Source: Gordonia jinghuaiqii (GTDB lineage Bacteria > Actinomycetota > Actinomycetes > Mycobacteriales > Mycobacteriaceae). Taken from it: DNA of 64,000 bases. Where the stretch lies: assembly GCF_014041935.1 (NCBI RefSeq), contig NZ_CP059491.1, positions 1,612,001 through 1,676,000 on the forward strand. Reading direction: 5' to 3'. The notes below the pieces were generated by a model. The model was not told the DNA's origin. It made no database searches and saw only the letters and a program-made list of their open reading frames with translations. A program made the position numbers and the translations under genes. This document shows positions 7,768-15,915 of the stretch, one piece after another (the stretch's first letter is position 1; the number at the start of each line of letters is the position of its first letter).

Positions 7768-9317
7768 CCATCCCGGGTGACATCCCGAGCGTCACGCCGA
7801 CGGTGACGCTGATCCCCGGCGCCGGGATCGCGATCCGCAAACCCGCGTTCCTCTGCCTGATGGCCGACACGGTACCGGCGGCGTTCATCACCGATCTGCT
7901 CGACATCGAATCCGCCGTCGCGGTACCCGATTCCGCCCCGCGTCGTGGCCGGCACCTGGTGCGTGCGCTGGCGCAACTCGTCGCGACGGCAGAGGACCAG
8001 ATCGACATCGCCTTCGCCGCACCGGACAACGCCGGCATCGCGATCTTCCTCTCGGGCGCGGTCTACGGCGAGACCGACGGCAAACGCATCGAACCGCCGC
8101 CCGGCGACACCTACGACAAGGCCGTGCCGTGGCCGTTCGAGGGCCTCGGACTCTATCTGGACGGGACCGTACCCGCCGAGGTCGGCGACGAACGGTTCGA
8201 CCTCGTCGACGGCGTGGTCCCGGCTGCCGGAACGCTGCTGCACACGCCGTTGGGACTGCGTGGCACCGAGTTTCACCCGATCCCGGCCGCATCCGGGCAG
8301 CCGGAACCGGTAGCGCCGGAGCCGGTGGCGCCGGAATCTGCGGCACCCGCGCCCGCGCTGCGGGCCGAGGACCCCACCCCGCCGCCGGAACCGTTGGTCA
8401 AGCGCTCGCCCGTCGACGATCTCCCGTCGGCACCGGACGCTGCTGGGGAGCCAGAGCCAGAGCCGGAGCCAGAGCCGGAGCCGGAGCCGGCCGTCGAATC
8501 CGGTTCAGCGGCGGAGCCGTCGGCGGAGTCCGTCCCGATGGGGACCACGGAACGGATGGCGCCGGGAGTCCCGGCATCGCCGCAGGCCGACCCGTTGCCG
8601 TTCACCTCGACGCCACTGGGCGGGGTGTTCGACGAGGCCCCGTCGGCGCCGCGTCTGCCCGCCGACCCGCGTCCACTCGACGCGCGCCCACTCGATCCGC
8701 GCCCACTCGACCCGCGCCCACTCGACCCGGGCCCGCCGCCGGCCGACCCGTTCGCCGAACCCCTCGGACCGCGAGCGCCGCTGCCCAAGGAGGAACATCA
8801 GAAACCCGCGACCGAGGTCGTCCGGATCGAGGCATCGCGGGCCATGGTGCACGGCATCCGGTGCTCGCGTGGTCACCTCAACCATCCGCAGTCATGGTTG
8901 TGCGGCATCTGCGGTATCCGAATGGATCAGCTGACCACGTTCCTCGTCGAAGGTGAGCGTCCACCGCTCGGCTGGCTGCTGCTCGACAACGGTTTCACCT
9001 TCCTGCTCGACGAGGACCTCGTCATCGGGCGTGAGCCCGGCACGGTGGGAGGGGGACCGGCGGGTTCGCCCAAACCGATACGCGTGCAGGACGAGACGGG
9101 CCAGCTCTCGCGCCGGCACGTGGAGATCCGGCTCGTCGAATGGACGGTGCAGCTCGTCGACCTCGGCTCGGCCAACGGGACCTTCGTCGCCGATCCCAGC
9201 GGCGGCAACCGCGAAACGCGACTGCTCCCTCATCGCCCGCATGTGCTGGTTCCCGGATCGCATGTGCGAATCGGGGGACGGCACTTCATCTTCGAGTCGC
9301 ACCACGCCCGGATCTGA
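7764..9317 (+). CDS. FHA domain protein with zinc ribbon and low-complexity linker
   Basis: 517 residues starting at GTG 7764. Residues ~1-175 form an unrecognised alpha/beta domain. Residues ~175-355 are a Pro/Glu/Asp-rich linker with a (Glu-Pro)7 run and four PLDPR-type pentapeptides. A small treble-clef/zinc-ribbon candidate (CSRGHLNHPQSWLCGICG, about 367-384) leads into a C-terminal FHA domain (about 400-515). Its phosphothreonine-binding hallmarks GRE, SRRHVEIRL and DLGSANGTF are intact. FHA domains read phosphothreonine, so this product should dock to a phosphorylated partner. Both kinase folds in the neighbourhood look catalytically dead, so the writing kinase is probably elsewhere. 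The gene overlaps its upstream neighbour by 4 nt and ends 1 nt before the antiporter. Confidence 0.85.
   Translation: MTIPGDIPSVTPTVTLIPGAGIAIRKPAFLCLMADTVPAAFITDLLDIESAVAVPDSAPRRGRHLVRALAQLVATAEDQIDIAFAAPDNAGIAIFLSGAVYGETDGKRIEPPPGDTYDKAVPWPFEGLGLYLDGTVPAEVGDERFDLVDGVVPAAGTLLHTPLGLRGTEFHPIPAASGQPEPVAPEPVAPESAAPAPALRAEDPTPPPEPLVKRSPVDDLPSAPDAAGEPEPEPEPEPEPEPAVESGSAAEPSAESVPMGTTERMAPGVPASPQADPLPFTSTPLGGVFDEAPSAPRLPADPRPLDARPLDPRPLDPRPLDPGPPPADPFAEPLGPRAPLPKEEHQKPATEVVRIEASRAMVHGIRCSRGHLNHPQSWLCGICGIRMDQLTTFLVEGERPPLGWLLLDNGFTFLLDEDLVIGREPGTVGGGPAGSPKPIRVQDETGQLSRRHVEIRLVEWTVQLVDLGSANGTFVADPSGGNRETRLLPHRPHVLVPGSHVRIGGRHFIFESHHARI
8448..8489 (+). repeat. (Glu-Pro)7-encoding hexanucleotide run
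   Basis: Seven near-identical GAGCCA/GAGCCG hexamers inside the FHA gene encode an alternating Glu-Pro rod. This is a likely slippage-prone site. Confidence 0.85.
8670..8729 (+). repeat. Four 15-bp tandem repeats (PLDPR linker)
   Basis: Four 15-bp units of the form cgcccactcgacccg (the first two carry one or two substitutions) inside the linker of the FHA gene. They encode four copies of Arg-Pro-Leu-Asp-Pro/Ala. Confidence 0.85.
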
Positions 9318-9318
9318 C

Positions 9319-11445
9319 ATGGACAAACACACGGTCGCGTTCCTGCTCCTCGATGTCGCCGTCATCATCGCGGCCGCCCGCATCGGCGGGATGATCGCGC
9401 GGGCGCTGCGGCAACCCGCGGTGGTGGGCGAGATCGCGGCCGGAATCGCGTTGGGACCGAGCCTGTTCGGTCTGCTCCCGGGTAGCCCCGACGAATGGTT
9501 GTTCCCCGCCGATGTCCGGCCGCTGCTGGGTGCACTGGCCCAGATCGGTCTGGTCCTGTTCATGTTCATCGTCGGCCTCGAGCTCGACATGCGCCTGACT
9601 CGCGGGCGGGAGCGAGCCGCGGCGAGCATCTCGGTGTGCTCGATCGTCCTGCCGTTCGGACTCGGTGCGGCACTGGGACTTCTGCTCTATCCGTCACACA
9701 ACGTGGTCGACGGCATGGAGATCGGCCGCCTCGGGATGGTGCTCTTCATGGGCGTGGCGATGTCGATCACCGCATTCCCCGTACTCGCCCGCATCCTCGC
9801 CGACCGCGGCATGATGCGCACCGTCCCCGGCGTCTTCAGCCTGGCCGCGGCCGCGATCGACGACATCATCGCGTGGACGATGCTGGCGTTCATCATCGCG
9901 GTCATCCAGGGCGGCAGCCCGCTCGCGGTGGCCGAGATCGTCGGGATGACGCTGGTCTACGCGGTCGTCATGTTCGGTATCGTCCGGCCGCTGCTGGCCA
10001 AGCTGATCACCTGGCGCGACAGGGCCGGACGCCTGACCCCGGACATCCTCGCGGTCATCCTCGTCGGACTGTTCCTGTCCGCGGCGGCCACCGACGTCAT
10101 CGGCATCCACCAGATCTTCGGCGCGTTCATGTTCGGCGCGGTGATGCCGAAGACCGGTGCCGAACAACTGCACCGGGACATCCTGGAACGGCTCGAGCAG
10201 ATCAGTGTGCTGCTGTTGCTGCCGATGTTCTTCGTGGTCACCGGACTCACCGTCGACCTCACCTCGATCGGCTTCGCCGGCCTGGGACAACTCGCACTCG
10301 TGCTGCTGGTGGCGATCGCGGGCAAGTTCGTCGGAGCCTATGTGGGCGCCAGGGTCAGTGCGATACCCACACGGCAGAGCGCCGCCATCGCCGTGTTGAT
10401 GAACACCCGTGGCCTGACCGAACTCGTCATCCTCACCGCCGGACGCGATCTGGGGGTGCTCAGCGACGAGCTGTTCGCGATGCTGGTGGTGATGGCGCTG
10501 GTGACCACCGTGCTCACCGAGCCACTACTGCGGTTGGTCTATCCGGATTCGGTGGTCGTCAAGGACATCGCCGCCGCCGAGCGTCGCGCGCTGGCGGCGG
10601 CCACCGCGCCGCGGGTGATGGTGGTGCTCCGGGACCCGGCGGGCACGGTCGATGACCTGCGCGCCAGGCACCGCAGGCTTCTGGACTGCACCACCGGATA
10701 CGACGTGGTGCTCGCCGGCCTGCTGACCGCCCCGGACCGCACCGCGCAGCGTCTCGAGGTCGGGGTGCCGGTGGTACCCGACTTCGCCGCCATCGCGTCG
10801 GCGATCGAGAAGCTGAACCTGTTGGGTGCGTCGTTGACCGGTGCGGGCTCGGCGTCGGTGTTGTGCCGCTTCAGCGCCGACCCCGCGGCTGATCTCGACG
10901 CGATGGCGGAGAACGCCAACGCCGACGTCATCTTCCTCGACAGCACGAATCGAGATCTGGCCGGGGCACTTCGGGCCGCGCCGGTCGCGGTCGTCGACGA
11001 GATGATCGCCGCCGGCGCGGGACCGGGCCGGAGCACCATCACCTGCGTTGCCGCCGACAGCCGGAGCGGGCGTACCGCCGTACTGCTGGCAGCCGGTCTG
11101 GCGTTGTTCGGGTCGAGGTCGCTGACCGTCGTGGCCGCCGGTTCCCGGCGGCGATGGCTGGCCGACCTGAATTCCGTTGTCGTGCAGGGTGTCGCCGTCA
11201 CGGTGATGGACCCTCGCCGCCACCGGGCGGACGCCGCCTCGTTCACGGTGACCGCAGGTGATGACCCGGCTTCGGGCGTGGCGGCGCCGGTGACCGTCGT
11301 CGACGACACCGGGACGAGCGAGGAGTCGTTGAGCGATCGGGTGGCGATGCTCTACCCGGCGCCGGCCGACGAGGCCGCCGACCTGCCGGCGGCCCGTGAC
11401 ACACCACCACCGAACATCACGTCGTCATCACCGGAGAGGCACTGA
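9319..11445 (+). CDS. CPA2-family cation:proton antiporter (KefB-like) with C-terminal soluble domain
   Basis: 708-residue monovalent cation/proton antiporter. The first ~400 residues hold the 12-13-helix Na+/H+ exchanger fold. Landmarks are VVGEIAAGIALGPSLFG, GLVLFMFIVGLELD, AFPVLARILADRG, AAAAIDDIIAWTML (the conserved Asp pair region) and MNTRGLTELVIL. The C-terminal ~290 residues are soluble and show no canonical RCK/TrkA-N GxGxxG motif. Instead they look like two alpha/beta nucleotide-binding-type halves (RVMVVLRDP..., STITCVAADSRSGRTAVLLA), reminiscent of USP-like regulatory domains. It lies 1 nt after the FHA gene and 1 nt before the pseudokinase gene. The most direct reading is a K+/H+ or Na+/H+ exchanger whose activity is set by its operon partners (inference). 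Confidence 0.85.
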   Translation: MDKHTVAFLLLDVAVIIAAARIGGMIARALRQPAVVGEIAAGIALGPSLFGLLPGSPDEWLFPADVRPLLGALAQIGLVLFMFIVGLELDMRLTRGRERAAASISVCSIVLPFGLGAALGLLLYPSHNVVDGMEIGRLGMVLFMGVAMSITAFPVLARILADRGMMRTVPGVFSLAAAAIDDIIAWTMLAFIIAVIQGGSPLAVAEIVGMTLVYAVVMFGIVRPLLAKLITWRDRAGRLTPDILAVILVGLFLSAAATDVIGIHQIFGAFMFGAVMPKTGAEQLHRDILERLEQISVLLLLPMFFVVTGLTVDLTSIGFAGLGQLALVLLVAIAGKFVGAYVGARVSAIPTRQSAAIAVLMNTRGLTELVILTAGRDLGVLSDELFAMLVVMALVTTVLTEPLLRLVYPDSVVVKDIAAAERRALAAATAPRVMVVLRDPAGTVDDLRARHRRLLDCTTGYDVVLAGLLTAPDRTAQRLEVGVPVVPDFAAIASAIEKLNLLGASLTGAGSASVLCRFSADPAADLDAMAENANADVIFLDSTNRDLAGALRAAPVAVVDEMIAAGAGPGRSTITCVAADSRSGRTAVLLAAGLALFGSRSLTVVAAGSRRRWLADLNSVVVQGVAVTVMDPRRHRADAASFTVTAGDDPASGVAAPVTVVDDTGTSEESLSDRVAMLYPAPADEAADLPAARDTPPPNITSSSPERH

Positions 11446-11446
11446 C

Positions 11447-12259
11447 ATGGCCACTGTCGAGATCCCGCAACAGCTGGCGGATTTCACCGTGCTCCAGAAA
11501 CTGGGAGTCGGCGGGAACGGCACGTTCTATCTCGCCGAGCCTCCCGCGCGGTTGGGTCTGGCCACCGATCGCGTGGTGGTCAAGGTGTTCAGCGGGGTGT
11601 GCAGTGACGACGCCTACCGGCGCGGAGTGCGTGAACTGCGAGCCTTCGCCGCCGTCGCCTCGCCTTTCCTGGCCGGGCTGTACGACGCGGTTCTGCAGGG
11701 CCAGTTCATGTATGCGATGGAGTACTTCCCGCTCGGTTCGCTGGGCACCCCGACCCGGCCGCTGACCCGGGACGAACGACTGGCCGCGATCGCCGATGCG
11801 GCGCGCGGCGTGGACGCCCTCCACGAGGCGGGGATCGCGCACGCCAACATCACCCCGTCGAGCATCATGGTCACCGACACCGGTGGCAAGATCTCCGATC
11901 TGGGCCTCGCGCGGGTCCTGGCGGCCGAAGAACCGATCACCAGTTTCGCGCAGCCGGGCGCGGTGCAGTACATGGATCCGGCGCTGCTGGCCGGCGACGT
12001 GCCGTCGCGGGCGACCGACATCTGGTCGCTCGGCGCGTGTCTGCATCGTGCCCTCACCGACGAGGGCGTGTACGGCGAGGTGCCGGATGCGCAGCCGCTC
12101 TTGGCGATTCGCGCAGCACTGTCCACGCCGCCGGCGCTGTCGGAGAACCTGGACCGCGACGAACGCGCGCTGATCGCCAATTGCCTGGCACTGACCGGGA
12201 GCAGGCCGTCGACCGCGGCGGAGGTCGCCGACCGCATCGACGCGCTCCTCCGGCGCTGA
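11447..12259 (+). CDS. Predicted pseudokinase (Hanks-type Ser/Thr kinase fold lacking catalytic Asp)
   Basis: 270-residue soluble protein spanning a whole PknB-like kinase domain and nothing else. The Gly-rich loop (LGVGGNGTFY, residues 19-28), ATP-anchoring Lys46 (VVVKVF) and a likely helix-C Glu63 are kept. In the catalytic loop, however, HRDLKPSN reads HANITPSS (132-139). The proton-acceptor Asp is Asn134, the loop Lys is Thr136 and the Mg-binding Asn is Ser139. The DFG motif is DLG (151-153). It may therefore still bind nucleotide but should not phosphorylate. It is the last gene of the flavoprotein-FHA-antiporter operon, so a scaffold or allosteric role on the antiporter or FHA protein is plausible. 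The original start is ATG 11447, 1 nt after the antiporter stop. Confidence 0.82.
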   Translation: MATVEIPQQLADFTVLQKLGVGGNGTFYLAEPPARLGLATDRVVVKVFSGVCSDDAYRRGVRELRAFAAVASPFLAGLYDAVLQGQFMYAMEYFPLGSLGTPTRPLTRDERLAAIADAARGVDALHEAGIAHANITPSSIMVTDTGGKISDLGLARVLAAEEPITSFAQPGAVQYMDPALLAGDVPSRATDIWSLGACLHRALTDEGVYGEVPDAQPLLAIRAALSTPPALSENLDRDERALIANCLALTGSRPSTAAEVADRIDALLRR

Positions 12260-12276
12260 TCGCGGAGACAACGCAC

Positions 12277-13854
12277 TCAACCCAACGGGGCGCTGCGCCA
12301 CCAGTCGTCGAGGATCTGGCGGCCGGTGTGCCCGGGCCAGGTGGTGATCACGGTGTGGTCCGCCTGCGGCGGGCCGGTGAAGTTGGTGACCACCCAGCCG
12401 TCGACGACGCTGTCGCGGCTGGCCGACGCGGGGCCGTCGCGCCACCGGATCTTGTTGCCGGGGTGCCCTTTCAGCGTCGCGGTGACCGCACGGCGCGATT
12501 CCGGCGTCGGGGTGTGCCAGACGGCGAAGGTGACCTGTGCGGGGTCTGTGCACGTGATGCCGTCGATGCCGTCACGAGACACGTTCTGGCAGGAAGCATC
12601 TCGCCAGGCCCGCGATTCCGGGGTGGCCGGGAGGAGTTGCGGGAAGGCGTCAGCGATCGGCGACACCGCCGGTGGCCATGGCGGCGGGGTGTTGCGCGTA
12701 CCGAGCACGATGAGGGTGCCGACGACGACGGCGACCACGACGAGCACCACCAGCATCGGTGCGAGGAACCGACGGCGTGGCGCCGGCGGCGAACGGTGGT
12801 GCGGAGGCGACGATGACTGCGCCCCGTGCCCAGCGGGTCCGGGTGCCGGCGCGGCGGATTCACCGGGGCCGGATTCGCCAGGGCCGGATTCGACGGCGCG
12901 ACGGTCGGTCACGATCTCCGTCGGACGGTCGGGATGCCCGCCGGGATGAAACAGGCGCGGTGTGCTGCCGCCCGGCGATCGGCCGGCCAGGACGTCGGTC
13001 GCATCTGCCGGGTTCGGGTCGGCGTCGGCAGGTGGCGCAGCCCCGATGACCTCGGTCGGCGGCTCCCCGTCGGTGCGAGTGAGGTGAAGGGCCAGGTCCG
13101 CGGCCCGGATGAACTCCGCGCACGTCCGGTAGTGCTGATCGGGGCCCGGGTCGAGAGCGCGGGCCAGGACGGCGTAGAAGGCCGGGGAGACCGCTCCGGA
13201 CACCCGGTGCCGCGCGACCGAGGTTGTACCGGTGAGCAATTCGGCGAGAGTGCGGCCGAGTGAGGCGACGTCGCTCGACGGGTGCGGCGAGGTCTCGGTG
13301 GCGCTGAGTCGTGCCAGGCCGAACCCGGTCAGGGTGACGACCCCCGGCTGCGCGGCGTCGATCTGCGTCGGCTCGGTGACGGCGAAGAGGATGTCGGCGG
13401 GGGAGACGGCGCCGTGGACCAGCCGCTTGCGATGCGCCGCGTCGAGGGCGTCACCGACGACTCTCACGAGACGTACGGCGAGATCGACGTCGATTCCGTC
13501 GGGATGGCGCTGCAGCAGTTGTGCGGCGTCGGCGGCAGGCACAGGCGCCGTGGCGGCCCACGCATGACCGTCGGACAGCCCGTGGCCGACAACGCGCGCG
13601 ATGGCGGGATGCCGCATTCCGGAGGCCGATTCGTTGGCGCGGGCAAACCAGGCGAGGGCTCGCGGGTCGGCCGATGTGTTCCGGTCGACGACGGTGAGGA
13701 CGACCTGTCCGGGCCGTGGTACGACTGCGCCCGGCGGGGGCGTGGCGAGGTAGACGAACCCCGTAGCCCGTTGCCGGAGTACACGTTCGACACGATGGCC
13801 GGCCACTCGTGAGCCGGGAGCGAGAGGACCGCCGTGAGTGGTATCGAAAGACAC
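12277..13854 (-). CDS. Membrane-anchored degenerate kinase-fold protein (pseudokinase)
   Basis: 525 residues laid out like a PknB receptor: N-terminal kinase fold (about 18-275), Pro/Ser-rich juxtamembrane linker, one transmembrane helix (about 365-384, MLVVLVVVAVVVGTLIV) and an extracytoplasmic domain (385-525) with two Cys. All catalytic elements are lost. The VAIK Lys position reads VVLTVV (Thr54), HRDxKxxN reads HGAVSPAD (147-154), and DFG reads GFG (177-179). It should neither bind Mg-ATP normally nor phosphorylate. It faces the other pseudokinase gene tail to tail with a 17-nt gap. GGGAG before GTG 13854 supports the start. A small membrane-protein gene lies upstream on the same strand. 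The outer domain could be a sensor. Confidence 0.83.
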   Translation of the reverse strand: MSFDTTHGGPLAPGSRVAGHRVERVLRQRATGFVYLATPPPGAVVPRPGQVVLTVVDRNTSADPRALAWFARANESASGMRHPAIARVVGHGLSDGHAWAATAPVPAADAAQLLQRHPDGIDVDLAVRLVRVVGDALDAAHRKRLVHGAVSPADILFAVTEPTQIDAAQPGVVTLTGFGLARLSATETSPHPSSDVASLGRTLAELLTGTTSVARHRVSGAVSPAFYAVLARALDPGPDQHYRTCAEFIRAADLALHLTRTDGEPPTEVIGAAPPADADPNPADATDVLAGRSPGGSTPRLFHPGGHPDRPTEIVTDRRAVESGPGESGPGESAAPAPGPAGHGAQSSSPPHHRSPPAPRRRFLAPMLVVLVVVAVVVGTLIVLGTRNTPPPWPPAVSPIADAFPQLLPATPESRAWRDASCQNVSRDGIDGITCTDPAQVTFAVWHTPTPESRRAVTATLKGHPGNKIRWRDGPASASRDSVVDGWVVTNFTGPPQADHTVITTWPGHTGRQILDDWWRSAPLG

Positions 13855-13947
13855 GGTGGCTCCCTCACATCGCGTGAAACCCCGAGTCTACCGGTCAGAT
13901 CGGGTGGAACCGAGAGGAAAGAGAGGCCGAGATCCCGGCGGAGGCGG

Positions 13948-14259
13948 TCAGCCGCTCTCGAAGAGGACCGGCGCGGAATTGAACAGCATGACGATGAAGA
14001 AGACGAGCAGGAACCACGCGCCGCCCTGCCAGACCTGCCAGCGCCCGCCGCGCTTGTAGACCCGGTAGGTCCGGAACAGCATGGCGATCGCCCCGACGAG
14101 AACCACGATGGGCGAGGCGATGATGAGCACGGTCTGCAGTGAATCCGATGACGCGTGCGCGATCAGCAGCAGACCGAGCCCGAAGACAACCGTGACGACG
14201 ATGTGGACGACCATCGCGCGAAAGTCGTTGTTGCCGTTCTGTGGTAGCGGTGAAGTCAT
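13948..14259 (-). CDS. Small membrane protein, 103 aa, three TM segments
   Basis: No family recognised. Three hydrophobic helices are predicted: AMVVHIVVTVVFGLGLLLIA (about 15-34), VLIIASPIVVLVGAIAMLF (about 44-62) and WFLLVFFIVMLFNSAPVLF (about 82-100). A basic aromatic loop (RTYRVYKRGGRWQVWQGG) joins helices two and three. A TAATCT hexamer 10 nt before ATG 14259 suggests a near-leaderless transcript. It lies 93 nt upstream of the membrane pseudokinase on the same strand and may be co-transcribed with it. Function unknown. Confidence 0.68.
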   Translation of the reverse strand: MTSPLPQNGNNDFRAMVVHIVVTVVFGLGLLLIAHASSDSLQTVLIIASPIVVLVGAIAMLFRTYRVYKRGGRWQVWQGGAWFLLVFFIVMLFNSAPVLFESG

Positions 14260-14414
14260 GGTGCCTGCCAGATTACACGGCGCGAAGAACGGGGGTTGAC
14301 GCAGCTGAGGCAGGACCTAGTGCTTATTGCCGCTTGCACGAGGGGAGAGCACGATGGAAGGTGAGACCAGGGCCGGGCGGGACCGAAACCCGCGATCGCC
14401 CGGCGGTCGGTACC

Positions 14415-14438
14415 CCGAGGCCACACCCGCGGCCTCGG
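14415..14438 (+). promoter_or_regulatory. Perfect 8-bp inverted repeat upstream of the universal stress protein gene
   Basis: CCGAGGCC, an 8-nt spacer and GGCCTCGG lie 26-49 nt before ATG 14464. It could be an operator or a 5'-leader hairpin. It does not match the DosR box, which was considered because DosR drives usp genes in mycobacteria. Confidence 0.5.
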
Positions 14439-14463
14439 ATTCAACAGGAGATGAGCGAGGAAC

Positions 14464-15330
14464 ATGAACGCGATACTCGTCGGCGTGGATGGATCGGATG
14501 CGGCAACCGGTGCGGTCCGGTGGGCAGCGCAGGCAGCTGCGACCGAGGGCCTCGATCTCAAGATCGTCGGTGCTTACGACGCCAGCACCAGCGACTACGC
14601 TCCCGGGCTGGTCATCCCGCAGGATGTGATCGACGCGATCCGTCAGGACGCTTCGGACGCGGTCCACACGGCGGCCGACGTCGCCAAGGAAGCCGCACCC
14701 ACCGTGACGGTCGCGACATCCATCGTCGACGGCGATGCCGCGCGCGTGCTGCTCGAACTGGGTAAGGATGCCGCGATGATCGTGGTCGGCACCCGCCGGC
14801 TGGGCAGCGTCAAGGGTCTGTTCCTCGGATCGGTGAGCACGACCGTGGCAGCCCACGCCCACGGTCGGGTCGCCGTCATCGCGGCCGAGGGCAGCAGTTC
14901 CGGCCCGGTCGTCGTCGGCGTCGACGGTTCCCCGATCAGCGACGTGGCCGTCGCCGAGGCGTTCCGCCAGGCTTCGCTGCGGAACGTGCCGCTCGTCGCG
15001 GTCCACACCTGGACCCCGCTGGATGCCGACGCCCTGCACGGCTACGGCATCGACAGTGCCGAGGTCAAGCGGATGACGCAGGACGCCGTCGAGGTGGTGG
15101 CCGAACGTCTGGCCGGATACGCCCAGGATTACCCCGATGTGCGCATCGAACGTCGGGTGCTTCCCGAGGAACCGGCAAAGGCTCTGCTCGAGGCGGCCGG
15201 GACCGACGCCTCGCTCATCATCGTCGGCAGCCGGGGTCGCGGCGGATTCCGCGGTCTGCTCCTCGGCTCGACCAGCCAGAAGGTGATGCATCACGCCGAA
15301 TGCCCGGTGATGGTGGTCCGCGGCGCCTGA
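14464..15330 (+). CDS. Universal stress protein with two tandem USP domains
   Basis: 288-residue cytoplasmic ATP-binding stress protein. Two Usp domains are visible, at residues 1-140 and 150-288. Each starts with the beta-strand/Asp motif (ILVGVDGSDAA and VVVGVDGSPIS). Each also ends with a nucleotide-binding Gly loop (GTRRLGSVKGLFLGSVS and GSRGRGGFRGLLLGSTS), the ATP-binding subclass signature. This duplicated form is typical of mycobacterial stress proteins linked to slow growth, hypoxia or redox stress. The ATG is preceded by GAGG 5 nt away. An 8-bp inverted repeat lies just upstream and may carry its regulation. It is next to a SoxR-type sensor gene. Confidence 0.93.
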   Translation: MNAILVGVDGSDAATGAVRWAAQAAATEGLDLKIVGAYDASTSDYAPGLVIPQDVIDAIRQDASDAVHTAADVAKEAAPTVTVATSIVDGDAARVLLELGKDAAMIVVGTRRLGSVKGLFLGSVSTTVAAHAHGRVAVIAAEGSSSGPVVVGVDGSPISDVAVAEAFRQASLRNVPLVAVHTWTPLDADALHGYGIDSAEVKRMTQDAVEVVAERLAGYAQDYPDVRIERRVLPEEPAKALLEAAGTDASLIIVGSRGRGGFRGLLLGSTSQKVMHHAECPVMVVRGA

Positions 15331-15380
15331 CGACGCGCATCGGGCGCTCGTCCGCCCGGCCCGCGGGTGCGCCCAGTGCC

Positions 15381-15386
15381 TACCAT
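15381..15386 (+). promoter_or_regulatory. -10 hexamer TACCAT for leaderless soxR
   Basis: TACCAT followed by 6 nt and ATG 15393, with no Shine-Dalgarno present. This fits the TANNNT-N6/8-RTG spacing of leaderless mRNAs. Confidence 0.55.
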
Positions 15387-15392
15387 CGGTCC

Positions 15393-15842
15393 ATGGCGCT
15401 GAAGAAGCTCGAGCTCTCGGTCGGTGAGCTCGCCCTGCGGGCGGGTATCGCACCGTCGGCGGTCCGGTTCTACGAGGATCAGGGACTGATCTTCAGCCGG
15501 CGCACATCGGGCAACCAGCGCCGGTACCACCGGGCGATGCTGCGGCGCGTGGCGTTCATCCGCGCGTCGCAGGTCGCGGGCATCCCGCTGTCGGTCATCG
15601 GTGAGGTCCTCGCCGAACTCGGCGACCACGAGTCGCCGTCGGTGTCGATGTGGGAAGCGGCGTCGAAACGGTGGATGGACGACATCAACCATCGCATCGC
15701 GCTGCTGGAGAACATGCGCGACATGATCGGCTCCTGCGTCGGCTGCGGATGCCTGTCCCTCGGCGAATGTCACCTGCTCAACCCCGGCGACGAACTGAAC
15801 AAACTCGGCCCCGGCCCGCGGCGCCTGATGGACGAGACCTAG
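15393..15842 (+). CDS. soxR: SoxR-type redox-sensing MerR regulator
   Basis: 149-residue MerR-family activator. The N-terminal winged helix (about 8-75) carries LRAGIAPSAVRFYEDQGLI, then a dimerisation helix. The C-terminal [2Fe-2S] ligand set CVGCGCLSLGEC (CX2CXCX5C, about 117-128) is exactly that of SoxR. Oxidation of this cluster by redox-cycling compounds or superoxide switches on target promoters. Outside enterobacteria, SoxR usually controls quinone reductases and efflux pumps. The MFS exporter two genes downstream is therefore a possible target, although no SoxR box was recognised there. The start is ATG 15393, probably leaderless. Confidence 0.93.
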   Translation: MALKKLELSVGELALRAGIAPSAVRFYEDQGLIFSRRTSGNQRRYHRAMLRRVAFIRASQVAGIPLSVIGEVLAELGDHESPSVSMWEAASKRWMDDINHRIALLENMRDMIGSCVGCGCLSLGECHLLNPGDELNKLGPGPRRLMDET

Positions 15843-15902
15843 CGTCGTTCGCCGGCCAGGGCCCGCGCGCGCGTCCGGGGCGAGGCGGCACATCGCCGGC
15901 GG

Positions 15903-15908
15903 TACTGT
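15903..15908 (+). promoter_or_regulatory. -10 hexamer TACTGT for leaderless patatin gene
   Basis: TACTGT, then 7 nt, then ATG 15916. No Shine-Dalgarno is present, which is consistent with a leaderless transcript. Confidence 0.55.
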
Positions 15909-15915
15909 TGCCGGT

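Noticed and set aside
14339..14463. DosR box upstream of the universal stress gene
   Set aside because: No sequence close to the 20-bp DosR palindrome was found.
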